Assembly (NCBI RefSeq): GCF_963528755.1 | Contig: NZ_CAURXA010000003.1 | Span: 300,959-364,958 of the forward strand | Length of the DNA stretch: 64,000 nt | Source: Selenomonas sp963528755 | GTDB lineage: Bacteria > Bacillota > Negativicutes > Selenomonadales > Selenomonadaceae | Direction of reading: 5' to 3' | Program-made: the position numbers and the translations under genes | Shown here: positions 1-8,149 of the stretch, piece after piece | Numbering within the stretch: position 1 is the stretch's first letter | Layout of the letters: every line of letters begins with the position of its first letter | The notes under the pieces: model-generated | The model's database searches: none | The model's input: the letters and a program-made list of their open reading frames with translations, nothing else | Told to the model about the DNA's origin: nothing

Positions 1-168
1 CGCAATGGACAAAAGGGCAATCACATTGGTGAACAATCCTTCAAGACCTAAGAGTTCTATAGGCAAATGGCGCGTAAACGCCTGCCGTATCAAGATGCCG
101 AGGACAGCCAACACGACATACAATGTCATGGAGTACATGCTGTTGCGTAATACATTTGCTACTCGCAT
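1..168 (-). CDS. Wzx-like polysaccharide flippase, N-terminal part
   Basis: Only the first 56 codons are inside the window; the gene continues past the left edge. The start is the ATG at 168. The visible N-terminus has a short basic lead (MRVANVLRNS), a first hydrophobic segment and then LLGLEGLFTNVIALLSIA. That pattern resembles the common N-terminus of PST/Wzx-type flippases (usual form: LG-x-E/N-x-LGLxGLFTxxxxxLSLAE). Such proteins flip lipid-linked oligosaccharide repeats across the inner membrane. It is the last visible gene of the leftward polysaccharide operon, next to a glycosyltransferase and a Wzy-like polymerase, which fits this role. The call rests on a short fragment. Confidence 0.7.
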   Translation of the reverse strand, partial: MRVANVLRNSMYSMTLYVVLAVLGILIRQAFTRHLPIELLGLEGLFTNVIALLSIA

Positions 169-210
169 TGTTTACCCCCGATAGCCTCTTTTATCCAACA
201 CTATTTTATA

Positions 211-1110
211 TCATATACCACGATGACACCACCTGCATAGCTTATTATTACATATATGCTCTACTGCATCTGGATGATTAAAACGAATATAAGCACGATA
301 TGCAGATAGCGGAAGGACTTTAAATATATATCTTAATCCTTGTTGCTTCACTAAGAGAATTAACATTAGTAATGACAATGGTAAATTATCATGTATAATT
401 TTTTTTACATAAGCTCCACCTTGAGGAACAGGTCCATAATAGTCTCGTGGATTCACATGCAATTTTTTGTATACTACAACAGCCTCAGCCTCAACCAAAG
501 CTTGATTCGAACTGACTCCAGAAGTCGAAAAAAACGCGGTATACAGATCACTATACTTAATCCTTATATTTTCATCCATCTGACACTGTATAGAAAGTTT
601 GTAATCACTAATGAGCCTAAGGTTCCGATCAAAAGGATATTTTTCTAGGACATGGCGACCAATAAATGCACCTTCTGTCGGAATGCAAGTCAACCCATTA
701 CGTATCCGCTGCGTATTACAAAAGGGATATTGTAATAACGTTTTCTCATCTACATCATATCTACTACACGATAAGAAATCTGGTTTATCTTGAAGTTCCT
801 TTACTACAGCATCAATAATGCAGGGATCTGAAAGAGAATCATCCGAACCAAGAATGTTAATATAATCCCCCGTAGAAAAATCGATCCCTTTTCCTACCGC
901 ATCACAAATACCATTATCGCGCTCACTCATCCAGCGAATTCTATCTCCATATTTTTTGAGAATATCAAGCGTCCCATCTGTAGAGCCACCATCTATGATG
1001 ATATATTCTATATTTTGATACGTTTGATTAAGTATGCTGGATATAGTTTGCTCCAATGTCCTTGCAGAATTAAATGTAGCTGTAATAAATGTAATCTTCG
1101 GTTGATACAA
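211..1110 (-). CDS. GT2-family glycosyltransferase
   Basis: A GT-A fold glycosyltransferase that adds one sugar to the lipid-linked repeat unit on the cytoplasmic side of the membrane. The domain starts almost at the N-terminus with PKITFITATFNSARTLEQTI, followed by IIIDGGSTDGT and then LGSDDSL, the DXD-type metal and nucleotide-sugar site. Length is about 299 residues. I prefer a TTG start at 1110 because AAAGGGG lies 9 nt upstream; the frame is open to another TTG at 1167, which has no good ribosome-binding site. It lies between the polymerase and flippase genes. Donor and acceptor sugars cannot be read from the sequence. Confidence 0.88.
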   Translation of the reverse strand: MYQPKITFITATFNSARTLEQTISSILNQTYQNIEYIIIDGGSTDGTLDILKKYGDRIRWMSERDNGICDAVGKGIDFSTGDYINILGSDDSLSDPCIIDAVVKELQDKPDFLSCSRYDVDEKTLLQYPFCNTQRIRNGLTCIPTEGAFIGRHVLEKYPFDRNLRLISDYKLSIQCQMDENIRIKYSDLYTAFFSTSGVSSNQALVEAEAVVVYKKLHVNPRDYYGPVPQGGAYVKKIIHDNLPLSLLMLILLVKQQGLRYIFKVLPLSAYRAYIRFNHPDAVEHICNNKLCRWCHRGI

Positions 1111-1175
1111 GATTTCATGCCCCTTTCTAGCTATCTCATTTTTTACATTGTTCTTCTGTTCATACAAACATTTTT

Positions 1176-2399
1176 TCAGTTGACCTCTTCTGATTTTATC
1201 GACATAAAAAATAGAATTGGAAGAATTATTTTCCCGTCAAAAAAAATTCCACCTTGAATACACGAAGCAACTATCCATATGACATATATCAAAAATACAC
1301 CTATACGACATCCTTTCGTATACTTCCACACTGTCAATATGTAGTCTCCAATAAAATTTATAACAATAAGAATAAATCCAACAATACCAAGTTGAAACAC
1401 AAAAGCTAAAATTTGCAACTCGTATTCCCAGAAATTAACTTCATTTCTGATATTATTAACGATATATGCTCCCATACCAGATCCCCAGAATGGATTTTCT
1501 ATAACCCCATCCATCAAGGAATCATACTGTTGTATACGTTCCAAATTAGATGCATATGTCCGGTCATTCACAAATATGCTTTGAAAGAGATACGATACAT
1601 CACTTTCAAATAAAAGAACAGAAAAGATAGCAACAACAATCGCAGCCGGCAATAAGATTCTTCCCCAGTATACATTCGATACTTTTTTAATTCTAGGCAT
1701 TATAGCAATCATCGTAGCCATCACAAAGACAAAAACATCCACTCTTCCATAATCAATAAAAATAAATAAAAGACCTAAAAACCAGACAAAAGGATTTATA
1801 CCCTTGTTTTTGTAACTATGTAACAACAAAATGATCAGCGGAACTATATTCAAGCCCGTCGATAAGCGTGGTAACATCCCCAAAAAGCCCGTTGTTCCTT
1901 GTAAAATATCGCTAACCATCTCTATTGACTGGCCTCTGTTTTTTACCCATTCAGACAACGCTGCTATAATGACACTGTCTGGTATAAAACCTAAAACAGC
2001 ACCAATCCCTGTAAATACATAGACAGAAAACCAAAGTATCATCACATAATATAAATACTTCTGAATGAGTGCTACATACAGCAATTTATTTTCATACGAA
2101 AATACGACGATTTTCCACGACAACCACAAACTAGCAAAGGCAAACATTTCATCAAGGGTATATGGATAAAAACCATTATGTATTCCATATAATGTCGACC
2201 AAGACAAATATATAAAAAAGATAATATCATTGACTTTTATCGGAACTAATATTTTCTTTCTAAAGCTAACTAGGAATACAGATAAAAATATAAAAAGCAG
2301 ATAAAATACTCGACTGAGCATTTTTATATCAGAAGAAAACTGCCCTACTGCATACAATAAAAAAAAGATAATCAAACAAACATTTAGTGTTTTTTTCAT
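1176..2399 (-). CDS. O-antigen/capsule polymerase (Wzy-like) membrane protein
   Basis: A 407-residue polytopic membrane protein with about ten to twelve hydrophobic segments and a longer polar loop in the C-terminal half (about residues 265-310), the usual layout of Wzy/O-antigen ligase family proteins. Wzy polymerases join flipped repeat units on the periplasmic face. There is little sequence signature in this family, so the call rests on topology and on position between a flippase, glycosyltransferases and chain-length/export genes. Base composition is clearly more AT-rich than the housekeeping genes to the right, as is usual for transferred polysaccharide clusters. A ligase role is the main alternative. 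Confidence 0.7.
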   Translation of the reverse strand: MKKTLNVCLIIFFLLYAVGQFSSDIKMLSRVFYLLFIFLSVFLVSFRKKILVPIKVNDIIFFIYLSWSTLYGIHNGFYPYTLDEMFAFASLWLSWKIVVFSYENKLLYVALIQKYLYYVMILWFSVYVFTGIGAVLGFIPDSVIIAALSEWVKNRGQSIEMVSDILQGTTGFLGMLPRLSTGLNIVPLIILLLHSYKNKGINPFVWFLGLLFIFIDYGRVDVFVFVMATMIAIMPRIKKVSNVYWGRILLPAAIVVAIFSVLLFESDVSYLFQSIFVNDRTYASNLERIQQYDSLMDGVIENPFWGSGMGAYIVNNIRNEVNFWEYELQILAFVFQLGIVGFILIVINFIGDYILTVWKYTKGCRIGVFLIYVIWIVASCIQGGIFFDGKIILPILFFMSIKSEEVN

Positions 2400-2435
2400 G
2401 ATTCCCTCAATAGAATATATACAACTATAGTCAGC

Positions 2436-3392
2436 TTAAAATAAGTAATTTAATAAATCAGCAGAAGATATGTCAAGAGTATTCTTATAGTTCACAGACT
2501 CTTTCCGCTTGACCCATTCCCAGTCAACATCTTCGATTCGATCAAAAAAATGCATATATCGCTCATCATATAAAGGAAGATTTTTTATATCAGGATTATT
2601 CGATAAAAGTTTTTTCTTATAACAAATTGCTTCTAAATATCGAAGCGTCTGTGCTCGCTGACCCTCTGGTAAAATTTCCAAAATACAATTTGTAGATAAA
2701 ATATCTGCCAAAACAGTAGTATATGGTAATGGCTTTCTCAATGTCTCACCATAATCAATATTTTTCCAGATACTATATATTTTAAAAAGATTGTTTACTC
2801 CGTTAATATCACACGCTTTACTTATTTCTCTTAAGATATTTTCACGCCCCTTTAATGAAGAAATATAATACAGATCGGATGAACTAGCAGAAGGGCATAT
2901 ATTATCATAATGAGAGTAATAAGAGAAACCTATATACCGATATCCATACTCGACACAATCATTTTGATCGTAGGATAAAATGATATCCCACGGGAAAAAT
3001 TGGATTCTCTTTTTTACTTCTCGCATATGTTTCGACTGCCCATGCATCGAATCTACTAAAATTAAAACAAACTTCACTTTCGGATGACTATATTTTAATT
3101 TTCTCCAAAAAGATAATGTAGGCAATGACATTGCCATGCTATTTACAAGCAAATATCCATCAGAAGGCAGAAGTCTCTCAATATCTTCATAATGAAACCA
3201 TACATCGCGATAAGGAAGCCATACATATTCCCCAATTTTCTTGTTAGTATGCAACTTATATGCAATAGATAAAAAGGGGCTGGTGGGTGTGGATATAATA
3301 TATTTATTTATCATTGGCACTTCACAGAGATCTTTAAATAAATAATATGCACCCGCATCTATAACAACCAACACATTCGATGGACTTACCAT
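2436..3392 (-). CDS. Unrecognised protein of the polysaccharide cluster
   Basis: A 318-residue protein with no membrane segment or signal peptide that I can see. The start at 3392 has the ribosome-binding site GAGGGAG. It has alternating hydrophobic strands (VLVVIDAGAYYLF, GYLLVNSMAMSLP, FVLILVDSM) and a late ILEILPEGQRAQTLRYLEAI stretch that resembles the donor-side helix of some GT-B glycosyltransferases, where a Glu-Gly-Gln-like patch precedes a conserved helix. That resemblance is weak. Its place between the polymerase and the epimerase suggests a role in glycan assembly, perhaps as a glycosyl- or phospho-transferase. I cannot name a family. Confidence 0.55.
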   Translation of the reverse strand: MVSPSNVLVVIDAGAYYLFKDLCEVPMINKYIISTPTSPFLSIAYKLHTNKKIGEYVWLPYRDVWFHYEDIERLLPSDGYLLVNSMAMSLPTLSFWRKLKYSHPKVKFVLILVDSMHGQSKHMREVKKRIQFFPWDIILSYDQNDCVEYGYRYIGFSYYSHYDNICPSASSSDLYYISSLKGRENILREISKACDINGVNNLFKIYSIWKNIDYGETLRKPLPYTTVLADILSTNCILEILPEGQRAQTLRYLEAICYKKKLLSNNPDIKNLPLYDERYMHFFDRIEDVDWEWVKRKESVNYKNTLDISSADLLNYLF

Positions 3393-3416
3393 AAGTCTCC
3401 CTCACCGTTAAAATAC

Positions 3417-4484
3417 TCATAAATAAGATTTAATCATTCTCTCAAACATATCCCTTAGCCCCCAACGAGGTTGCCAACCGAGATTCTGAATCTTTTTCGT
3501 ATCAAGGTTCATATAAAGCTCTGGAGGATAAATAGTGGCACCAGTTTCATCTTCACGAATAACAACATGAACAGACGAACCGTATTTCTCTCGAATGTAT
3601 GGCAGATTAGCTACACACTCTGCCATTTCACGAATCGAACAGTAAGTCTCTTCATTTGCCACATTATATGCCTCACTGTTCTCACCACAAAGAAGAACCA
3701 GCAATATTGCCGTCATTGCATCCGCTGTATAAAGATATGAGTGTTCTGTTCCCCCCTTTGTTTTGAGGATAATATCTTCTCCCCTCAAAGCCGATCGCAT
3801 GAACTGTGCAAATACGCGATTCTCATCATCACGTATCCCCGCACCAAATGTCTGCGCAAGGCGAATAGCCTTTGCTGGAACGCAATACTCCGAGGCATAG
3901 GCTGAGCAAAGAGTCTCTATCATACGCTTCGCCTCAGGATAAGAACTACGCGGCTGCATTGTATTGACAAGGCTTTCGTTCTCTTCATTCACTTTTTCTC
4001 TATGACGAAGCGCACCGTAGATCTCCATACTTGAGAGAAATAGAAAGGACGTGCACTTCTTTACACGCGCAAGTTCCAGAAGCATTCTCGCACCCGTAAA
4101 ATTTTCACATATGGTCTCTACTGGATGTTCTGCAAAATAACGACTTGCCGTAGGACTTGCTCCATGAACAATATAGTCGATAGGGGATGTAATTCGTGGG
4201 AGATCCACAAGATTGCCACGAAGGAAGATAAGAGGGGCACCCGCTGATAGAAGGTCCCGAAAACGTTCCGTCGCCTTCTTTTCATCGCGCACCAATGCGA
4301 GAATTTGCATTGGTATATTCCGATACAGTGCCACATAGGAAAGTGCAGAAATCAGATTAAAGCCTAATAATCCCGTAGCTCCAGTAATAAGGATTTTCTT
4401 TCCTTTCAAATCTCCCCACGGTAGGAAGGAAGCATTTGCGACATATTCCATATCCTCATGAAATACATGATTCTCAATCCACAT
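3417..4484 (-). CDS. NAD-dependent epimerase/dehydratase (extended SDR)
   Basis: A 355-residue extended short-chain dehydrogenase that would modify a nucleotide-activated sugar in the cytoplasm. The nucleotide-binding motif GATGLLG lies near residue 35 after a strand KKILIT, and the catalytic Tyr-x3-Lys pair is in SSYPEAKRMIE. The start at 4484 is chosen because GGAGAGAGG lies 6 nt upstream; an in-frame ATG at 4532 would add 16 residues inside a hairpin region and lacks such a site. It is followed upstream in the operon by a cytidylyltransferase and LicD, so the substrate may be a CDP- or UDP-linked intermediate. The exact reaction cannot be decided. Confidence 0.85.
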   Translation of the reverse strand: MWIENHVFHEDMEYVANASFLPWGDLKGKKILITGATGLLGFNLISALSYVALYRNIPMQILALVRDEKKATERFRDLLSAGAPLIFLRGNLVDLPRITSPIDYIVHGASPTASRYFAEHPVETICENFTGARMLLELARVKKCTSFLFLSSMEIYGALRHREKVNEENESLVNTMQPRSSYPEAKRMIETLCSAYASEYCVPAKAIRLAQTFGAGIRDDENRVFAQFMRSALRGEDIILKTKGGTEHSYLYTADAMTAILLVLLCGENSEAYNVANEETYCSIREMAECVANLPYIREKYGSSVHVVIREDETGATIYPPELYMNLDTKKIQNLGWQPRWGLRDMFERMIKSYL

Positions 4485-4530
4485 AGAAATTCCTCTCTCC
4501 CTATACTGCTTCAGTGCAATTAAAATACGC

Positions 4531-4568
4531 ATCGTATCAAGTCAACACTAGCGTTAACTTGATACGAT
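4531..4568. repeat. Intercistronic inverted repeat (hairpin)
   Basis: Two perfect 12-base arms, ATCGTATCAAGT at 4531-4542 and ACTTGATACGAT at 4557-4568, enclose 14 bases that can pair partly. It lies between the epimerase and cytidylyltransferase genes of one operon. No T-run follows on the minus strand, so it is not a typical intrinsic terminator. It could be an mRNA processing or stability structure, or a protein-binding site. Confidence 0.75.
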
Positions 4569-4585
4569 GAAGTTATCCATTACCC

Positions 4586-5305
4586 TCACAATCCTACAAT
4601 TTGCATATTCTCTTGCGCGTCAAGAAAGGCACGAAACAAATAAAAATCCGTTGGTGTCGTAATTTTTATATTTTCTACAGGCCCCGTCACAGTATTTAGC
4701 GAGAATCCATAATACTGCATCAACATTGCGGAGTCTATAAAATCTGTCCGTTTTTCCTGCTGCGCCTTGATATGCGCTTTGTAAATATCTTGCAAGTAAA
4801 AGCATTGAGGGGCACGTGCCATTGCACAATCCGAACGATTAAATATCTTTCCCACATGTTCGCCTTGTTGAACGAATATCGTCTCTATGGCAGGTGTCGT
4901 CGTAATGGCACTTCCATATTTTTGCACACTCTCGAGACATGATGAAATCGTATCTGAATCAATCATAGGCCGGACACCATCGTGAATCAAGACAATATCC
5001 TCTGCACCTTTCGCATATTTCAGTGCAGCATCTAATCCTCGGAAGATAGATTCTTGTCCTGTATTTCCGCCCGACACCACTTCCAGTACTTTTCGAATAC
5101 GAAAGTCTACCAAGAGATCTTTTGCGTACTCAATCCACGATTCAATACAAACAAGGACTATGCCATCAATTTCATCGTGTTGTTCGAAATGCTCCAACGT
5201 ATATATAAGAACAGGCTTCCCATGCATCTCCAGAAACTGTTTCGGCTTCGATCGCGTATTCATGCGTTTTCCTGTGCCGCCAGCAAAGATTACGGCGATG
5301 TTCAT
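4586..5305 (-). CDS. IspD/TarI-family cytidylyltransferase
   Basis: A 239-residue enzyme that uses CTP to activate an alditol or sugar phosphate. It has the N-terminal nucleotide loop FAGGTGKRM, then KPKQFLEMHGKPVL, IHDGVRP near residue 105 and the late segment ENIKITTPTDF, all typical of the IspD/TarI family. The start at 5305 follows a GGGGGG ribosome-binding site. The family contains both isoprenoid enzymes (IspD, MEP pathway) and wall-polymer enzymes (TarI, CDP-ribitol). The position beside licD and an SDR gene inside a polysaccharide operon favours the second role, so that CDP-ribitol or a similar compound is the likely product. This is inference. Confidence 0.85.
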   Translation of the reverse strand: MNIAVIFAGGTGKRMNTRSKPKQFLEMHGKPVLIYTLEHFEQHDEIDGIVLVCIESWIEYAKDLLVDFRIRKVLEVVSGGNTGQESIFRGLDAALKYAKGAEDIVLIHDGVRPMIDSDTISSCLESVQKYGSAITTTPAIETIFVQQGEHVGKIFNRSDCAMARAPQCFYLQDIYKAHIKAQQEKRTDFIDSAMLMQYYGFSLNTVTGPVENIKITTPTDFYLFRAFLDAQENMQIVGL

Positions 5306-5339
5306 TTGTCCCCCCCTATACATTCCCATATATACACCC

Positions 5340-6236
5340 CTAAAGTAAAAACACATTATCCACTTTTTCATTCTTTCCCTGTGGAAAATAATGAATCCCT
5401 CGATAATTTTTATATGAATGATTCAAATCGATATAAGCTGTATTGTGCTTAGGTACTTGATCTTCTTGGGGAGGAAGTTTCATATAGTCTCCAAAAACCA
5501 TTGTCAAGTATTCCTCATAACGCGAAGGAACAGGAATTTGATACCCCTCAAACGGAAGATAACACGGCTTATCCCAAAAATCTTTCGGATATTTTAGCGT
5601 CAATCCCTTTAATCCTGTCACTAATTCTGTATAATATGTCCATGAATCTGTCGGAGATAAAAGCATCTTCTGTTCTGCATATCGCCAAATTTTATCTCGT
5701 ATACGCTTATTGGAGAAAATCCCATACGCAATTTTAGCCAATAGCCGAGTCATGCCGCCTTGATTATCTGGCAGACGCTGTGCATTGAACAGAGAATACA
5801 CCATCGCCCAAAAGACTTGTTTGCTATGCGAAAGCATACCGTCAGCTCGACGGTCCAAGGGGATTAAATCAATTTGCAAACCTTGATTGATGTCATCATT
5901 TACACAGTGTTTATTAATGAAAGTCGTATTATTATCTCGAATCGATGCACCTGCATCGTGATAATTTTCTGTTTCGGTCGTCCTGCAATAGGCATATCGT
6001 TTCGTGTCTGCAAACGAATTCCATACCTTAGGAAGCCTCTCGTAATCTTCCCGAAGCAGGAACACATCAATATCATCATCCCAAGGAATAAATCCATGAT
6101 GCCGAACAGCGCCAATGCAGCATCCACTCCCAACATAGAAACGTATTCCATGTTGATCGCATATCTCTTTAAAGTATAGTAATATTTCTAGCGCTTTTTC
6201 CTGTATGGCTTTTAGTTGTTCTTTATCATAATCCAC
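5340..6236 (-). CDS. LicD-family phosphotransferase
   Basis: A 298-residue LicD-type enzyme. The hallmark is the motif GAVRHHGFIPWDDDIDVFL around residues 44-62, with the Asp triad that binds metal, followed by an ExYxRL-like segment. LicD proteins transfer phosphocholine, phosphoribitol or similar groups from CDP carriers onto cell-surface glycans in the cytoplasm. The likely start is GTG at 6236, with GGGAG upstream. The neighbouring cytidylyltransferase probably makes its CDP donor. Whether the group is ribitol, glycerol or another alditol cannot be told from the sequence; no choline kinase or choline transporter is seen nearby, which argues against phosphocholine. Confidence 0.9.
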   Translation of the reverse strand: MDYDKEQLKAIQEKALEILLYFKEICDQHGIRFYVGSGCCIGAVRHHGFIPWDDDIDVFLLREDYERLPKVWNSFADTKRYAYCRTTETENYHDAGASIRDNNTTFINKHCVNDDINQGLQIDLIPLDRRADGMLSHSKQVFWAMVYSLFNAQRLPDNQGGMTRLLAKIAYGIFSNKRIRDKIWRYAEQKMLLSPTDSWTYYTELVTGLKGLTLKYPKDFWDKPCYLPFEGYQIPVPSRYEEYLTMVFGDYMKLPPQEDQVPKHNTAYIDLNHSYKNYRGIHYFPQGKNEKVDNVFLL

Positions 6237-6240
6237 GATA

Positions 6241-6927
6241 CTAACTCCCTACTTTCCAAACCGTCAGAAACATCATCTTAAAATTATACAACACCCCTGT
6301 TTTTTTTAACGCATCAAGATTCCATTTCATCTTTTGGGGAAGAATCTCATACACATAGGCACAATCTATGTCCTTTGCATCTTGCAACAACCTATCTTCA
6401 TCTTTATATTGGATACTGGCCGCACTGGTAATTCCAGCAGGCAGCAAGAGCGTTGCCTTCATTTCATCCGTGTAACAATCCACATACTTTTTCACTTCTG
6501 GACGCGTACCGACAAACCCCATATCACCTATAAGGACATTTATTAATTGTGGCAATTCATCCAAACGGCAAGCACGTATCATCCTCCCCACTTTTGTAAT
6601 TCGACTATCATGTAACGTCGTCACCTGTGAACCAATCGCCTCCGCGTCCTTCACCATGGTCCGAAACTTATAGATGCGGAATACCTTCCCATATCGTGTG
6701 ACACGTTCTTGTCGGAAAAAAACTTCACCATTCGAATCTAATTTTATCCATATCGCCAGTATTAGGAATACCGGCGATAAAACAATCAACAATAAGAACG
6801 CCAATACTCGATCTATTATGAATTGCACACATAAACTAATCTTGCGATGATGCAACACATTATAATATGATCGGATTGCTTCAAGCTGCATATCCTCGGG
6901 AAGATCTTCCCACTCTTTTAATATCAT
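6241..6927 (-). CDS. Initiating sugar-1-phosphate transferase (PglC/WbaP-type)
   Basis: A 228-residue bacterial sugar transferase that moves a sugar-1-phosphate from UDP-sugar to undecaprenyl phosphate, the first membrane step of glycan assembly. One hydrophobic re-entrant helix (about residues 35-60) is followed by the family motifs FFRQERVTRYGKVFRIYKFRTM, RITKVGRMIRACRLDELPQL and MGFVGTRPEV. It is the short monotopic type without the multi-membrane N-terminal domain of WbaP. Its start overlaps the end of the aminotransferase gene by 4 nt, so translation is probably coupled. With the PglF- and PglE-like genes next to it, the first sugar is likely a di-N-substituted trideoxyhexose. Confidence 0.92.
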   Translation of the reverse strand: MILKEWEDLPEDMQLEAIRSYYNVLHHRKISLCVQFIIDRVLAFLLLIVLSPVFLILAIWIKLDSNGEVFFRQERVTRYGKVFRIYKFRTMVKDAEAIGSQVTTLHDSRITKVGRMIRACRLDELPQLINVLIGDMGFVGTRPEVKKYVDCYTDEMKATLLLPAGITSAASIQYKDEDRLLQDAKDIDCAYVYEILPQKMKWNLDALKKTGVLYNFKMMFLTVWKVGS

Positions 6928-8144
6928 ATCCTCATCTCTTGATAAACTTCCCGAAAGACTGAAACGACATAGTCCACATCCTCATCCGTCAAAGAAGTAT
7001 GCAACGGCAGGGTGACTTCATTTGCATACTGTGCGTACGCATTCGGATATGCAGTGACGTCAAAGCCAAGATTCTTGTATGCCGTATGCATTGGAAGCGG
7101 CTTATAATGAACATTTGTCGCAACACCTTTTTCTGCCATCTTTTCAATAAACAGATTGCGTTTCTTTTCGTCAAAATCCAACAACCGCACGAGATATAGA
7201 TGTCCGCTTCCTTGTGCAACGTCGGTGAAATGTGGCAGCACCTCCACAGGAAGATCCTTTAGCCCCTTATCGTACTGTGCAATAATTTCACGCCGCCGCA
7301 CCAGCAACCCTGAATAGCGCTTCATTTGCACGAGACCAATTGCCGCCAAAACATCGGTCATATTACACTTGTAGTATGTGCCCTTAATATCATATTCCCA
7401 TGCTCCAAGCTTTGTTTTGGCAAGCGCATCTTTGTTCTGTCCGTGCAAGGAGAGCAACTGATATTCATGATAAATCTCTGCATCATCCACACCTGGAATC
7501 GACTTCCAAAGTGCTGCACCGCCTTCTGCCGTTGTAAAATTCTTGACTGCATGGAAGGAGAACGACGTAAAGTCCGCAACCGATCCGATCTTCTCCCCCT
7601 TGTATGAAGCTCCAAATGCATGCGCACCATCCGCCACAATCGCCACACGCCCAATCTTGCGTTGAATCTCCGTACGCGGGAAAAACTTTTCACGCTGTCG
7701 TTCCACAATGCCAAACAGACGGTCATAATCGCATGGGACGCCACCCAAATCCACTGGAATAATGGCTTTTGTCCGCGTAGAAATCGCTTGTTCCAACTGG
7801 TCATAATCCATCTCGTATGAACCGGGCTGCGTATCGATCAAAACAATCTTAGCGCCTACATGGTCAATGACACTAGCACTCGCCGTATAGGTATAGGCCG
7901 AAGTAATAACCTCATCTCCCACACCAATACCAAGGACGCGCAAGGAAAGTTCCAAGGCTGCCGTGGCTGAATTCAAACACACCGCCATTCCATTCGAACT
8001 TTCGCAAAAGGCTGCCACTTCTTTTTCCAACTGCTTGGTGCGCGGTCCTGTCGTAATCCAGCCAGAACGCAAGGCATTTGAGACTTCTGCTATTTCCTCC
8101 TCCGTAATATCCGGCGGTGAAAAGGGGATTTTCCTCTCTTTCAT
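6924..8144 (-). CDS. DegT/DnrJ/EryC1/StrS sugar aminotransferase (PglE-like)
   Basis: A roughly 406-residue PLP-dependent aminotransferase that converts a 4-keto-6-deoxy nucleotide sugar to the 4-amino sugar. It has KIPFSPPDITEEEI at the N-terminus, SATAALELSL, VADGAHAFGASYKG and the PLP-binding lysine in FSFHAVKNFTTAEGG, then a C-terminal YKPLPMHTAY segment typical of the family. I choose the ATG at 8144 because the AGGAG site is well spaced for it; the ATG at 8153 sits only 1 nt after the same site. It directly follows the dehydratase gene that would supply its substrate. Confidence 0.93.
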   Translation of the reverse strand: MKERKIPFSPPDITEEEIAEVSNALRSGWITTGPRTKQLEKEVAAFCESSNGMAVCLNSATAALELSLRVLGIGVGDEVITSAYTYTASASVIDHVGAKIVLIDTQPGSYEMDYDQLEQAISTRTKAIIPVDLGGVPCDYDRLFGIVERQREKFFPRTEIQRKIGRVAIVADGAHAFGASYKGEKIGSVADFTSFSFHAVKNFTTAEGGAALWKSIPGVDDAEIYHEYQLLSLHGQNKDALAKTKLGAWEYDIKGTYYKCNMTDVLAAIGLVQMKRYSGLLVRRREIIAQYDKGLKDLPVEVLPHFTDVAQGSGHLYLVRLLDFDEKKRNLFIEKMAEKGVATNVHYKPLPMHTAYKNLGFDVTAYPNAYAQYANEVTLPLHTSLTDEDVDYVVSVFREVYQEMRI

Positions 8145-8149
8145 GCTAT

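Noticed and set aside
4586..5305. Assignment as the isoprenoid enzyme IspD
   Set aside because: Motifs fit IspD and TarI equally; the licD and polysaccharide context favours a wall-polymer role, so no symbol was given.
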